A stretch of DNA of 64,000 nucleotides from Granulicella rosea (GCF_900188085.1 NZ_FZOU01000001.1:496001-560000), one strand, 5' to 3'; positions 1-8,696 are shown, counted from the first letter of the stretch. Notes: a model not told the origin generated them from the letters alone. Translations and numbers: made by a program.

Positions 1-701
1 CTCGCCGCGATCATGCCGTCGATGCTGCCGCCGGTCGAGTAGTCGATGAACGGGTAGAAGCCGTTGAACCACGTATCGCCGCAGTGAAAGACGTCCGCCT
101 CGATGAAGTTGACCGAGAGATCCGAGTCCGTGTGGGCGGGGTCGTAGTGGTGCAGCACCACCGTGCTGCCGTTAGCCAGCAGGATAGAGTCGTCCGCGAC
201 GATGTCGGTCGGCCGCGCGGCTGCCGGGGCCGGCTGGAAGGTGTACGCGAAGGCCGCGATCGTCGTCGGCTGGCTCAGGTGCGTCAGCGTGTTCTTATGC
301 GCCGTGATGGTCGCGCCGGCCTTGTGCATCCACTCGTTGCCGTCGGTGTGGTCGAAGTGCCAGTGCGTGTCGATGAGGTGGCGGATGGGCCGGCGATCGA
401 GCGTGTTCAGCGCCGCCTCGATGTGCGCGCGCGAGCTTGAAAAGCCCGCATCGACCAGCAGCTTGCCGTCCGGTCCGTTCAGCACGGCGATGTTGCCGCC
501 GGAGCCGGAGAGCAGGCTGACGTTGCGGCGCAGCGGCGTCAGCGTGATCTTCGCGTTGGCGGCGGCGGCGCGCGCCGTCGCGACCATGTCGGCCTGTTGG
601 CCGAAGATGCTGTGCGGAACAAGGCTGGCGGCTGCGGCAGCAAGGCCGGCGGACCGCAGAAACTGGCGGCGGCTGGAGTGAAGCATCTGGCTGTGGTTCA
701 T
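1..701 (-). CDS. Tat-exported metallo-beta-lactamase-fold hydrolase (C-terminus cut off by the window edge)
   Basis: Reading leftwards from the ATG ending at 701, about 233 codons are open and no stop is reached before base 1, so the gene is partial. The N-terminus carries a twin-arginine signal (SSRRQFLRSAGLAAAAASL), followed by the family zinc motif HTHWHFDHTDGN near residues 110-121. A further zinc ligand probably lies in VFHCGDTWFNG. These are hallmarks of the metallo-beta-lactamase fold (class B3-like or quinoprotein/glyoxalase II-like hydrolases). The protein should be folded in the cytoplasm and exported. The substrate cannot be told: the fold covers beta-lactamases, lactonases and thioesterases. 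It stands alone, with two repeat elements upstream separating it from the next genes. Confidence 0.85.
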   Translation of the reverse strand, partial: MNHSQMLHSSRRQFLRSAGLAAAAASLVPHSIFGQQADMVATARAAAANAKITLTPLRRNVSLLSGSGGNIAVLNGPDGKLLVDAGFSSSRAHIEAALNTLDRRPIRHLIDTHWHFDHTDGNEWMHKAGATITAHKNTLTHLSQPTTIAAFAYTFQPAPAAARPTDIVADDSILLANGSTVVLHHYDPAHTDSDLSVNFIEADVFHCGDTWFNGFYPFIDYSTGGSIDGMIAA

Positions 702-775
702 ACCAACAGTTATACCGCCTGCGGTTGGGTTCGTCGCAAGTCCTGCATTTGTGGGCGCAACCGGGCACAAATGTT

Positions 776-881
776 TGTCATCCTGAGCGAAGCGCAGCGG
801 AGTCGAAGGACCTGCTGTTTGCCCGGAGCGGCATGGGCTCCTCGGGCAAGACGCAGGTCCTTCGCTTCGCTCAGGATGACA
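776..881. repeat. TGTCATCCTGAGCG-family palindromic repeat, copy A
   Basis: Two inverted half-sites, TGTCATCCTGAGCG… and …CGCTCAGGATGACA, surround a short centre containing a second hairpin (TTTGCCCGGAGCGG facing CTCGGGCAAG). The inner arms read GAAGGACCTGC and GCAGGTCCTTC. The same family recurs at eight other places in this window, always between genes. Confidence 0.9.
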
Positions 882-909
882 GGCAATTTACAGAGTTCGA
901 AGTCCGCTC

Positions 910-1024
910 TAGGGAACCTCTGATTAAGATAGGTCCGGGCTTTAGCCCGGACAATAAGCCCCGCAGAGTCAGTGGGGCTTTAGCCCCTGGGATATGGGTT
1001 GCGGACTTAATCAGAGCACCCCTA
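910..1024. repeat. 115-bp terminal-inverted-repeat element, copy 1
   Basis: The ends are inverted copies carrying CTCTGATTAAG, starting with TAGGG. Inside are two hairpins, GGGGCTAAAGCCCC and CCGGGCTAAAGCCCGG. The element is almost identical to 42265-42378 in opposite orientation, with only a few differences visible. Its right end supplies the TAG stop codon of the DUF4440 gene. Together with copy A it fills the gene-free stretch 702-1021. It looks like a MITE or a structured 3' element; no protein is encoded. Confidence 0.85.
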
Positions 1025-1498
1025 GTTCCGGTGATCGACGACGATCTTCCATCCCGCCTCGGTCTTTTCCATCACCAACGAGAAGACGCCATCCGCATTC
1101 CCTCCGGCTTTCCTGCTCCGGTCCAGGTGATACCGGCCCACCACCACCGACACCCGTTCGTCGACCGAGCGCGGCTCGAGCCCCGTGTAGCTCACCTGGC
1201 CCATCGCCTCTTTGGTCGGGAAGTTGCGATGCAGGTCCTGCACGATGCCCGCGTAGCCGTGGCTGATCGTATCCGCGACGAAGAGCGTATCGGGCGAATC
1301 CTTATACGCGCTGGCGTACTCCTCGATATTTCCTGCGTTCCATGCGCGCTCCTGCGCCAGCACGACCTTCACCGCGTCGAGCTCCTGCCGGGACATCGTG
1401 CGGAGTTGGTCGGGCTTCTCCTGCGCCGGCAGCCGCGCCGGCGGGACCACAAGTACGGCAAACAGCAGGGCGTGGGAGGCACGTTTGCGAAGGCGCAT
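1022..1498 (-). CDS. Secreted DUF4440/SnoaL-like (NTF2-fold) protein
   Basis: 158 residues with an N-terminal signal peptide (basic MRLRKR, hydrophobic stretch, cut near RLPAQ). The rest has the NTF2-like pattern: an N-terminal helix (RQELDAVKVVLAQERAWNAG), a central SVDERVSVVVGRYHL strand and the terminal GGWKIVVDHRN-type strand (here TEAGWKIVVDHRN). The fold is typical of DUF4440 small-ligand pockets; no specific function is known. It follows the TMEM175 gene with a 6-base gap and is probably co-transcribed. The TAG stop lies exactly on the end of the 115-bp repeat element, so the element may have redefined the C-terminus. Confidence 0.75.
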   Translation of the reverse strand: MRLRKRASHALLFAVLVVPPARLPAQEKPDQLRTMSRQELDAVKVVLAQERAWNAGNIEEYASAYKDSPDTLFVADTISHGYAGIVQDLHRNFPTKEAMGQVSYTGLEPRSVDERVSVVVGRYHLDRSRKAGGNADGVFSLVMEKTEAGWKIVVDHRN

Positions 1499-1504
1499 GG
1501 GCAG

Positions 1505-2137
1505 TCACCGGCGGTCGGGGTTGTGGTCGTGCGTGTGCGGTTGCGCGAGCGCGTCGTTCGGCTTCACGCCAAAGGTCGGGATGATCCAGAGGACCGTGAC
1601 CAGCGCGATATCGGCCATGGCGAAGCGCGGATACCGGTACGCCAGCGGGACGCCGATCAGGTACACGAAGAGGCTGAAGATATGCTTGCGCTGGGTCGCG
1701 ATGTCCTCTTCGATCAGTTGGCCCTCCAGACACAGCACGCGATTGACCGCGACGCGCAGCACCCAGAAGCTCAGGCCGTTCGCCACCATCGAGATGCCGT
1801 AGAGCATGACCGAAAAGGGTTCGAAGTGCTTCTCCAGCACGTAGTCCGTGAAGAACGGCATCAGCGAGATGCAGAAGAGAAAGCCCAGGTTCGCGTACAG
1901 GATGAACTCGTCGACGGCCTTCAACCGATGCACCAGCTCATGATGGTTGATCCAGTAGATGCCCGCCACCGCGAAGGAGAGCAGGTACACCAGCAGGATG
2001 GGCAGGATCGGCTGCAGGCCCGCGAAGCCGCTCTCGTGCGGCACCTTCAGCTCCAGCACCATGATGGTGATAACGACCGCGAGTACGCCGTCCGAGAAGG
2101 CTTCCAGGCGGCCCGGCGATGGACGTGTCTTAGACAT
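1505..2137 (-). CDS. TMEM175/DUF1211 family membrane protein (putative potassium channel)
   Basis: 210 residues. The family signature RLEAFSDGVLAVVITIMVLE (residues ~10-29) opens the first transmembrane helix; the FSD motif lines the pore in TMEM175 channels. About six hydrophobic segments follow (LVYLLSFAVAGIYWINHHEL, ANLGFLFCISLMPFF and others) with a histidine-rich tail. Bacterial members form tetrameric potassium-permeable channels. It shares an apparent transcript with the downstream DUF4440 gene. Channel activity is inferred from family membership. Confidence 0.85.
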   Translation of the reverse strand: MSKTRPSPGRLEAFSDGVLAVVITIMVLELKVPHESGFAGLQPILPILLVYLLSFAVAGIYWINHHELVHRLKAVDEFILYANLGFLFCISLMPFFTDYVLEKHFEPFSVMLYGISMVANGLSFWVLRVAVNRVLCLEGQLIEEDIATQRKHIFSLFVYLIGVPLAYRYPRFAMADIALVTVLWIIPTFGVKPNDALAQPHTHDHNPDRR

Positions 2138-2193
2138 AAGTAGAGAGCAGAATACACGGAGGCGATCCCCGCGCAGCCTGAGCCCCCTACCTC

Positions 2194-2243
2194 GTCATCC
2201 CGAGCGGAGCGTAACGCAGGTCCTTCGCTAAGCTCAGGATGAC
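2194..2243. repeat. Compact, decayed copy B of the TGTCATCCTGAGCG repeat
   Basis: A 50-bp version with GTCATCCCGAGCGGAGCG on the left and CGCTAAGCTCAGGATGAC on the right around GCAGGTC. The centre is almost absent and both arms carry substitutions. It lies between the azoreductase stop and the TMEM175 start. Confidence 0.75.
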
Positions 2244-2286
2244 GGGCACTGGGGGTGAGGTTGAAAATAGCAGGCGGACGAAAGCC

Positions 2287-2889
2287 TTACAGCGCCGCGA
2301 TCTCCGCCGCCGCCGATGCGAGCGCCTTCTCCTTGGCCTCCGGTCCGTACGCGATGCCTTCCGCCCGCACGACCTGGATATCCGTAATGCCGAGGAATCC
2401 CAGCACGGTCTTCAAATACTTCTCCTGGAAGTCGAAGGCCTCATACGGCGAGCCGGGGCCATACATTGCTCCGCGGGTCGAGACGATCACCACCTGCTTG
2501 CCGCCGCACAGGCCCTTCGCGCCGGCCGGGCTGTAGCTGAAGGTCTTGCCCGCGACGCAGATCAGGTCGATCCACGCCTTCAACTGGCTTGGGATGCTGA
2601 AGTTGTACAGTGGCGCGCCGATGACGATGATGTCGGTGGCGAGGAACTCGGCCAGAATCTCCTCGCCGAGCTTCAACTCCTGCAACTGTGCCGGAGTCTT
2701 GGTCTCGAGGTCGGCGCCATGCACGCGCAGCACGGCGGTGTAATGGCTCAACGGTTCATCGACCAGGTCGCGATAGGCCAGCTCTGCGCCGGGATGCTTC
2801 GCCAGCAGCTTCTCCGCGACGGCCTTGGTCAGGGGACGCGAAACCGAGTTTGCGCCGGTCACGCTCGAATCGAGTTGCAGGATCTTCAT
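2287..2889 (-). CDS. azoR: FMN-dependent NADH:quinone oxidoreductase / azoreductase
   Basis: 200 residues with a flavodoxin-like fold: MKILQLDSSVTGANSVSR is the phosphate-binding start, followed by IVIGAPLYNFSIPSQLKAWID and GKQVVIVSTRGAMY, all typical of AzoR/AcpD. These enzymes reduce quinones and azo compounds with NADH through FMN in the cytosol. The ATG ending at 2889 is chosen because AGGAGAGAACC precedes it; a longer frame to 2934 lacks such a site. The gene is divergent from a TetR regulator, with direct repeats in the shared spacer, so electrophile-responsive repression is likely (inference). Confidence 0.88.
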   Translation of the reverse strand: MKILQLDSSVTGANSVSRPLTKAVAEKLLAKHPGAELAYRDLVDEPLSHYTAVLRVHGADLETKTPAQLQELKLGEEILAEFLATDIIVIGAPLYNFSIPSQLKAWIDLICVAGKTFSYSPAGAKGLCGGKQVVIVSTRGAMYGPGSPYEAFDFQEKYLKTVLGFLGITDIQVVRAEGIAYGPEAKEKALASAAAEIAAL

Positions 2890-2928
2890 GGTTCTCTCCT
2901 TGCCGATCTTAAACATATGCCGTTTAGT

Positions 2929-2969
2929 CGACATCTGTTGCTTAATATCTACACGACATCTGTTGCTTA
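2929..2969. promoter_or_regulatory. Candidate TetR operator: direct repeats in the azoR/tetR intergenic region
   Basis: CGACATCTGTTGCTTA occurs twice, at 2929-2944 and 2954-2969, 25 bp apart start to start. The second copy runs into an imperfect palindrome, GTTGCTTAGGCAAC. The repeats lie between the divergent azoR and TetR starts, the usual place for an autoregulated operator. Binding is inferred. Confidence 0.5.
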
Positions 2970-2996
2970 GGCAACGGTTCGCGTAAAATTCTTCCT

Positions 2997-3602
2997 ATGC
3001 ACGATGCGGGCGAATCCGAGTGTCGAAAGGATGCGCTGCTCGACCCGCGCATACGCCGGTCGCGGCAGATGCTGCACGATGCCCTGGCCCAACTGTTGAC
3101 GCAGAAGGAGTTCGACAAGATCTCGATTCAGGAGATCGCCGAGCAGGCCGGGCTGAATCGCGCGACCTTCTACTCTCACTATCCGGACAAGTTCACGCTG
3201 CTGAACTGCATGGTGGGAACGCGCTTTCATGGGCTGATGGCCCGGCGGAATGTGCAGGTAAACGACTGTGGCGGCGCGCTGAAGGCGATCGCGATGGGCG
3301 TGTGCGACTTCCTGATCGACATGCCTGGCGTGGGCGTCGCAGCAGGCGGCGGACAGGTGGAGGGCAGCATCCAGATGGCGATCGTGGAGGTCGTGCAGGG
3401 GATTCTGCTTCGCGGCATGAATCGCCATGAGCCGCGCGATCCGGTGGACGCGAAGACCCTGGCTGCGACGATCGCCTGGGCGATCTATGGCGCGGCGTAC
3501 ACCTGGGTGCGGACCGAGGAGCGATGCACCGCCGAGCATATGGCCGAGGCGCTCGACCGGCTGATCTCGCCGATGCTGCATGCGGGCGCGTCGGGCGGGT
3601 AG
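2997..3602 (+). CDS. TetR/AcrR family transcriptional regulator
   Basis: 201 residues. The N-terminal helix-turn-helix is clear: LLTQKEFDKISIQEIAEQAG, then LNRATFYSHYPDKFTLL (residues ~36-72). The C-terminal ligand-binding region is divergent and not assignable to a subclass. No good Shine-Dalgarno precedes the ATG, suggesting a short-leader or leaderless transcript. Being divergent from azoR, it most likely represses azoR and itself until an electrophile or quinone binds. Confidence 0.88.
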   Translation: MHDAGESECRKDALLDPRIRRSRQMLHDALAQLLTQKEFDKISIQEIAEQAGLNRATFYSHYPDKFTLLNCMVGTRFHGLMARRNVQVNDCGGALKAIAMGVCDFLIDMPGVGVAAGGGQVEGSIQMAIVEVVQGILLRGMNRHEPRDPVDAKTLAATIAWAIYGAAYTWVRTEERCTAEHMAEALDRLISPMLHAGASGG

Positions 3603-3875
3603 CGGCAAAATTCTCTGGCTTCCGGGATGTTGCGGTTCAAATGGAAGCTGCGTCGCAACGGCGCTCGACCGGCCTGTTTTTTTTCAAAAGGGGACTCGTA
3701 CCGGCCTGTGTATCTGCGATCAAAAAATATTTCGATCGGACCGCATTTCTGGGCATAAGATCGTGCATACATTCGCACCTCGTTGAAATTCAACCCAGTC
3801 GCGCACGGAGCGACGCCAGAGGCTTGCATGCCGCACTCAGTTGAACCCTCCGTCGTGGAAGGCCAGCAGGAAACC

Positions 3876-4172
3876 ATGATCGCCTCCTCCGCCGCCACCC
3901 TGCTCGACATCGTCCGCGCGCTGGTCGAAGAGCCCCAACGCGCCACGGTGGAGCCCGTGACCACTCCGCGCGAGACGGTGCTGGTCGTAACCGTCGGGCC
4001 GCGCGATCTGGGCAAGGTGATCGGCAAGCAGGGCCGCACCGCGGACTCGCTGCGCGCCGTGATGCACGCCATCGGCACCAAGCGCGGACATCGTTTTCAG
4101 TTGGATATCCGCTCCACCGACCAGCACCCCAAAGACCGCTTTCCCGCACGGCCGGCCGCGACGATGCTGTAA
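3876..4172 (+). CDS. KhpA-like single KH-domain RNA-binding protein
   Basis: 98 residues from the ATG at 3876, chosen because AGGAAACC precedes it and because it matches the usual start of KhpA proteins (LLDIVRALVEEP). Frames opening at 3783 and 3828 add unconserved residues. The KH signature DLGKVIGKQGRTADSLR (VIGxxGxxxxxLR) is intact. KhpA proteins bind structured RNA and are usually encoded beside rpsP and rimM; here the gene is instead followed 23 bases later by a PAS protein. Cytoplasmic RNA binding is well supported; the target is unknown. Confidence 0.8.
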   Translation: MIASSAATLLDIVRALVEEPQRATVEPVTTPRETVLVVTVGPRDLGKVIGKQGRTADSLRAVMHAIGTKRGHRFQLDIRSTDQHPKDRFPARPAATML

Positions 4173-4195
4173 GCAACCGTTTTGAGGACGCACCC

Positions 4196-5356
4196 ATGCA
4201 CCTTCGGCTCAGCTTTCAACAAACGACTGACGAACGTCTCCTGGTGATCGCCGAAGTCTCTGCCGCATCGAGTCCGGGATCGCGCAGCGCCTGCACCCTG
4301 ACTGCGTTCGACCACGAGGATATCTTTCTGCAGCGCGTGATCGCGGCCGGGTTGGACGACCGCGCGACGTGCGACCTGATCTCCGCGGCCCTTCTGACCG
4401 TCTCGCAGCCCACCCGCCCGAGGGCCTGGGTGGAGCTCGAACTGGACCTGCGGCAGATGGCCGCGCTGGGTCTGGAGCAGGGCCAGCCGGAGAGCGAAAG
4501 CTCCGCGCCGCACCTGCCCTTTACCGGAAACATGCTGGCATTTCACCAATTCCTGCTGCAGGCGCCGACGCCGTTCGTCATGCTTTCAGGTCCGGAGCAT
4601 CGCTTCACCTTCATCAATCAGCCCTATGTCGAACTGATTGGGCGAACCTCGAAAGAGGAGATCCTCGGCAAGACGGTGCGCGCCGTGCTGCCGGAGCTGG
4701 AGGGTCAGCCCTTCTTTCACCTGCTCGACGAGGTCTTCCGGACGCAGATTCCGTATGTCGGCATCGAGGTTCCCGGACGGTTGCGCCGGCCCAACGGGCT
4801 GGGCTACGACGATCGCCACTTCGACTTCATCTATCACCCGGTAGTCGGGCAGAACGGCAAGACCTCCGGCATCATGGTGCAGGCCTCCGACGTGACCGAA
4901 AAGGTGCTGGCGCGCGAGGTCAGCGAAAGGCGCGAGCAGCAGATGTTCCGGTTCTGGGAGGAGCTGGATACCATCTACCGCAGCTCGCCGGCGGCCATGG
5001 CGCTGTTCCGCGCCGACGACCTGACGATCCTCCGGCTGAACGGCAAGCAGGCGGAGTGGATGGGCAGCACAGCCGCCGAACTGACCGGCAGGCGCATCAC
5101 CAGCATGCCGTTCCACAATCCGCTGTACGTCTCCCTGCTGCGCCGCGCGGCGGCCGGCGAGGCGATTCGCGACTACGTGTTTCGCGATATGTTCTGCGAC
5201 GAGGTGATGCCGGTGCGGATCTTCCGGCTCAGCCTGACCCCGGTCCGCAACCCCTCGGGCGAGATCGAGGCCGTCAGCTCGATCGCGGTCGAGCATCTCT
5301 CCGGGGCCGATGCCGGGGAGGTCTGCGTACGCGCCGAGTCTCTGCCCGTGCTTTAA
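4196..5356 (+). CDS. Tandem PAS-domain protein without an output domain
   Basis: 386 residues. Residues 1-105 are an unassigned alpha/beta N-terminal region. PAS 1 (~118-240) begins FHQFLLQAPTPFVMLSG and includes FTFINQPYVELIGR and a DVTEK exit motif. PAS 2 (~255-370) includes IYRSSPAAMALFRADDL and LTGRRITSMPF. No histidine kinase, GGDEF, EAL or DNA-binding domain follows. GAGGA lies 8 bases before the ATG. It may act by protein contact with a partner encoded elsewhere; the role is not determinable. Confidence 0.8.
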   Translation: MHLRLSFQQTTDERLLVIAEVSAASSPGSRSACTLTAFDHEDIFLQRVIAAGLDDRATCDLISAALLTVSQPTRPRAWVELELDLRQMAALGLEQGQPESESSAPHLPFTGNMLAFHQFLLQAPTPFVMLSGPEHRFTFINQPYVELIGRTSKEEILGKTVRAVLPELEGQPFFHLLDEVFRTQIPYVGIEVPGRLRRPNGLGYDDRHFDFIYHPVVGQNGKTSGIMVQASDVTEKVLAREVSERREQQMFRFWEELDTIYRSSPAAMALFRADDLTILRLNGKQAEWMGSTAAELTGRRITSMPFHNPLYVSLLRRAAAGEAIRDYVFRDMFCDEVMPVRIFRLSLTPVRNPSGEIEAVSSIAVEHLSGADAGEVCVRAESLPVL

Positions 5357-5610
5357 GTTGCCGAAGAAGGTAAGCGGCATGTGCGATTTGCCCCGGATTG
5401 GCCGGTGCGTTTTTGTGCGCGGGACGTCCAACGGAGTAACGCAGGCGAAAAATCTGGGGGAGTGCCCTGTTGTTAGTGCAAGACAGGCCTTGTCGCCCCC
5501 GGAAGATCGAGACGAACATCGGGGTGAACTCGCAACCGCGGGGCCGCTCCCATATAATCGAGCTTTCCCCAGTCAGTTGCTTGGGACGTGATTTTGAAGG
5601 CAGTGAGGGT

Positions 5611-8600
5611 GTGCGTATCTTTACCGTGAACCGAGAGAGCGGAAGCTCGCTCAAGCAACAGATCGTGTCGGCAAGCGGGCCCAGGGGCCTGCTTCGGATG
5701 GCAAATGGAGTGAGCGGTTATGCGCTCGCCACCGCGCTTGCATTTATAGCGTCGGCCCCGGCAGTGTTCGCGCAGTCAGCCCCAGCGCAGGACGTCCTTA
5801 CCAATAACGGCAACGCCCAGGCTCTGTGCCAGCCGCAGGTGATCGGTAATCGCCGGATTCCCAAGGAATCCGTGCTCGCCCGCCTGTTCAGCCGGCAGGG
5901 CGACCTGTACGACCCGCAGATCGTCGAGCGCGATTTCAACTCGCTCTGGAATACCGGCTACTTCGAGAACATCCGCATCGAGCGCGTGGATACCCCCGCC
6001 TGCGTGCAGATGGTCATCTATGTGCAGGAAAAGCCGACCATCCGCGAGATCAACTACACCGGCCTGAACGCGGTGTCGCAGTCGGACGTGCTGGAGCGGT
6101 TCAAGAAGGCCAAGGTCGGTCTGACGGTCGAAAGCCAGTACGACCCGACCCGCATCAAGAAGGCCGAGAACGCGCTGCGTGACCTGCTCTCCGAGCACGG
6201 ACACCAGTTCGCCATCATCAAGACCGAGGTCAAGACGATTCCGCCGGCCGCCGTGGCCGTCACCTTCCGGATCAAGGAAGGCCCGACCGTCAAGGTCGGC
6301 AAGATCGTCTTCGACGGCAACGACAACCTGAGCGACCGCACGCTGCGCGCCTCCATGCGCAACCTGAAGCCGATCGGCATTCCGCATTCGATCATCCTTG
6401 AGAATCTCTTCGCCCGCACCTTCGACGCCAGCAAGCTGGACGAAGATGCCGAGCGCGTCCGCGGCGCGTACCGCGATCGCGGTTACTTCAAGGCGCAGAC
6501 CGCCGAGCCCATCACCAAGGTGCGCGACGCCGGCGGCATCAACATCTTCACCATGCAGCCTTCGAAGGGTAAGCGCATCGACATCCTGATGCCGGTCGAA
6601 GAGGGCGAGCGCTACCGCCTGGGCGGCATCACCTTCAAGGGCAACAAGGCCGTAACGAACCTCCGCATACTGCGCGCGCAGTTCGCCCAGAAGGACGGCG
6701 AATGGTTCAACACGACCGTCTTCGGCAAGGGCCTGGAGCAGCTCCGCAAGGCCTACGGCGAGCTGGGTTACATTAACTTCGTCGGCTCGCCCGTACCGCG
6801 CTTCGACGAAGCCAAGCACCTGATCTACCTCGACATCGACATCGACGAGGGCAAGCCGTTCTACGTCTCGCGCATCGAGTTCACCGGCAACAGCATCACC
6901 CGCGACAAGGTCATCCGCCGCGAACTGATGCTCGAAGAGGGCCAGGTCTACAACTCGCGCCTGTGGGATCTCTCGATTCTGCGCCTGAACCAGCTCAGCT
7001 ACTTCGAGCCGCTGAAGGTCGAGCAGGACTCCGAGAACCGGCTGGACGCGGACAACGGCACGGTCGACCTGCTGCTGAAGCTGAAGGAGAAGGGTAAGAA
7101 CTCCATCGGTCTGAACGGCGGCGTCAGCGGTCTGTCGGGTTCGTTCGTCGGTCTGAACTACGAGACCAACAACTTCCTCGGTCTGGGCGAGACGCTCTCG
7201 GTTGTCGCCAACATCGGCGACCTGTCGCGCAACCTGACCTTCGGCTTCACCGAGCCCTACCTGCGCAACAAGCCGATCTCGCTCGGCGTGCAGGTCTTCG
7301 ACTCGAAGTACGACTACAACCCGGCCAAGAGCTACAGCGCAAGCGGCGCAAGCGCCAACCTTTCGGCCGCGCAGAGCTCGCAGTTGACGAACTACAACCA
7401 GTCGACCAAGGGCGTCACGACCTCGGTCAGCCGGCCGATCCGCCACCTGTTCGCGCGGTCGGGCGTCACGCGCGTGGGTGTGTCGTACTCGCTCTCGCGC
7501 TCGTCGATCTCGACCTTCAATGACAACACGCGCAACGTCTTCCAGTCGCTGGCCTTCCGCTCGGGCGTCGCCGGGCAGAACCAGTTGAACGGCATCGTGA
7601 ACTCGGTGATCTCGCCCAGCTTCACGTTCTCGAGCCTGGATCGCGGCGTCGGACCGCACAACGGCAAGGACTTCAACCTCGCGGTGCAGATCGCGGGCGC
7701 GGGCGGAAACGTCAAGTACATCCAGCCAGCGTTGAGCTATCGCCAGTTCTTCCCGATGAAGGGTCTGCGCGTGAACCGCGAAGGCCACAACGTGCTGGGA
7801 TACCGCGTGCAGATCGCGCACGTGAACGGCTTCGGCGGCGAAGTGGCTCCGCCGACCAGCCGCGTCTACGGCGGCGGCGAATCGGATATCCGCGGCTTCG
7901 ACATCCGCTCCGCGTCGCCTTACGTCTTCATCCCGAACCGCGTGCTCTTCAACCTGACCAACCCGGACGGCTCGCTCGTACCGCGCGACCCGTCGAACCC
8001 GACGCTGGGCAATGTGCAGATTCCCCTGCCGCTCTATCGCCTGGTCTCGGTCGGTGGCGACACCAGCATCACGTCGAACGTCGAGTACCGCATCCCGATC
8101 GTCAACCAGGTCACGTTCGCGTTCTTTACGGACTTCAACATGACCTTCAACACGATGAAGAGCCAGCTCGAGCAGACCGCCGCGGGCTACTCTTCAGTCG
8201 AGAGCCCGCTCTACGGCTGCCCGACGATCGTGAACGGATCGTGCTTCGGCGGCGTCAGCTTCGACGGCCAGAACGGCCATCCGGCGCCCTTCGCGAAGAC
8301 GCTGCAGACCGTGCCCGGCTCGAACTATGTGCCGCGCATGTCGAGCGGCGCCGAGCTGCAGGTCATTCTGCCGATCGTCAACGCGCCGTTCCGGCTCTTC
8401 TACGCCTACAACCCGCTGCGCCTGTACAAGGATCTGCCGCAACAGCTTGCGCTTCCGCTCAACGCTCCTGCCGGCACGACCACCTTCCGCGACCTCTTCC
8501 CCACCACGGGCGCGGGCCTGTTCAGCTATCAGCAGGCAGTGCAGTATTACGGCGCGGCCTACCAGTTGCGCGAACCGAGAAAGACCTTCCGGCTGTCGGT

Positions 8601-8616
8601 CAGCACGACCTTCTAA
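5611..8616 (+). CDS. bamA: Outer-membrane protein assembly factor BamA
   Basis: About 1001 residues. After an export signal (LLRMANGVSGYALATALAFI…FAQ) come tandem POTRA domains (around IGNRRIPKESVLARLF, IREINYTGLNAVSQSDVL, VGKIVFDGNDNLSDRTL, LGGITFKGNKAVTNLRIL, VSRIEFTGNSITRDKVI: five in all) and a C-terminal 16-strand-type barrel ending in FRLSVSTTF, with the terminal Phe of the beta-signal. BamA inserts beta-barrel proteins into the outer membrane. The GTG at 5611 is preferred over ATG 5698 because it supplies basic residues before the hydrophobic core and has GAAGG 10 bases upstream; 5698 remains possible. It stands alone, without skp or lpx genes. Confidence 0.9.
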   Translation: MRIFTVNRESGSSLKQQIVSASGPRGLLRMANGVSGYALATALAFIASAPAVFAQSAPAQDVLTNNGNAQALCQPQVIGNRRIPKESVLARLFSRQGDLYDPQIVERDFNSLWNTGYFENIRIERVDTPACVQMVIYVQEKPTIREINYTGLNAVSQSDVLERFKKAKVGLTVESQYDPTRIKKAENALRDLLSEHGHQFAIIKTEVKTIPPAAVAVTFRIKEGPTVKVGKIVFDGNDNLSDRTLRASMRNLKPIGIPHSIILENLFARTFDASKLDEDAERVRGAYRDRGYFKAQTAEPITKVRDAGGINIFTMQPSKGKRIDILMPVEEGERYRLGGITFKGNKAVTNLRILRAQFAQKDGEWFNTTVFGKGLEQLRKAYGELGYINFVGSPVPRFDEAKHLIYLDIDIDEGKPFYVSRIEFTGNSITRDKVIRRELMLEEGQVYNSRLWDLSILRLNQLSYFEPLKVEQDSENRLDADNGTVDLLLKLKEKGKNSIGLNGGVSGLSGSFVGLNYETNNFLGLGETLSVVANIGDLSRNLTFGFTEPYLRNKPISLGVQVFDSKYDYNPAKSYSASGASANLSAAQSSQLTNYNQSTKGVTTSVSRPIRHLFARSGVTRVGVSYSLSRSSISTFNDNTRNVFQSLAFRSGVAGQNQLNGIVNSVISPSFTFSSLDRGVGPHNGKDFNLAVQIAGAGGNVKYIQPALSYRQFFPMKGLRVNREGHNVLGYRVQIAHVNGFGGEVAPPTSRVYGGGESDIRGFDIRSASPYVFIPNRVLFNLTNPDGSLVPRDPSNPTLGNVQIPLPLYRLVSVGGDTSITSNVEYRIPIVNQVTFAFFTDFNMTFNTMKSQLEQTAAGYSSVESPLYGCPTIVNGSCFGGVSFDGQNGHPAPFAKTLQTVPGSNYVPRMSSGAELQVILPIVNAPFRLFYAYNPLRLYKDLPQQLALPLNAPAGTTTFRDLFPTTGAGLFSYQQAVQYYGAAYQLREPRKTFRLSVSTTF

Positions 8617-8639
8617 CCTGGGGGCTGATTTGAAAATGA

Positions 8640-8670
8640 CGGGCGAAGCCGAGAGGCTTCGCCCGTTTTT
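8640..8670 (+). terminator. Intrinsic terminator of bamA
   Basis: GGGCGAAGCC (8641-8650), loop GAGA, GGCTTCGCCC (8655-8664), then a run of five T at 8666-8670. A perfect 10-bp stem followed by U-rich sequence, 24 bases after the bamA stop. Confidence 0.9.
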
Positions 8671-8696
8671 GCGTCCGCGAAAGGCGATGAAGGTCA

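Noticed and set aside
2890-2934. Longer azoreductase start (MSTKRHMF…)
   Set aside because: It would run through the putative operator, and AzoR homologues start at the MKIL position, which has its own AGGAGAG.
5776-7821. A 681-residue minus-strand frame across bamA
   Set aside because: No domain is recognisable, composition is typical of an antisense shadow, and BamA on the plus strand is unambiguous.
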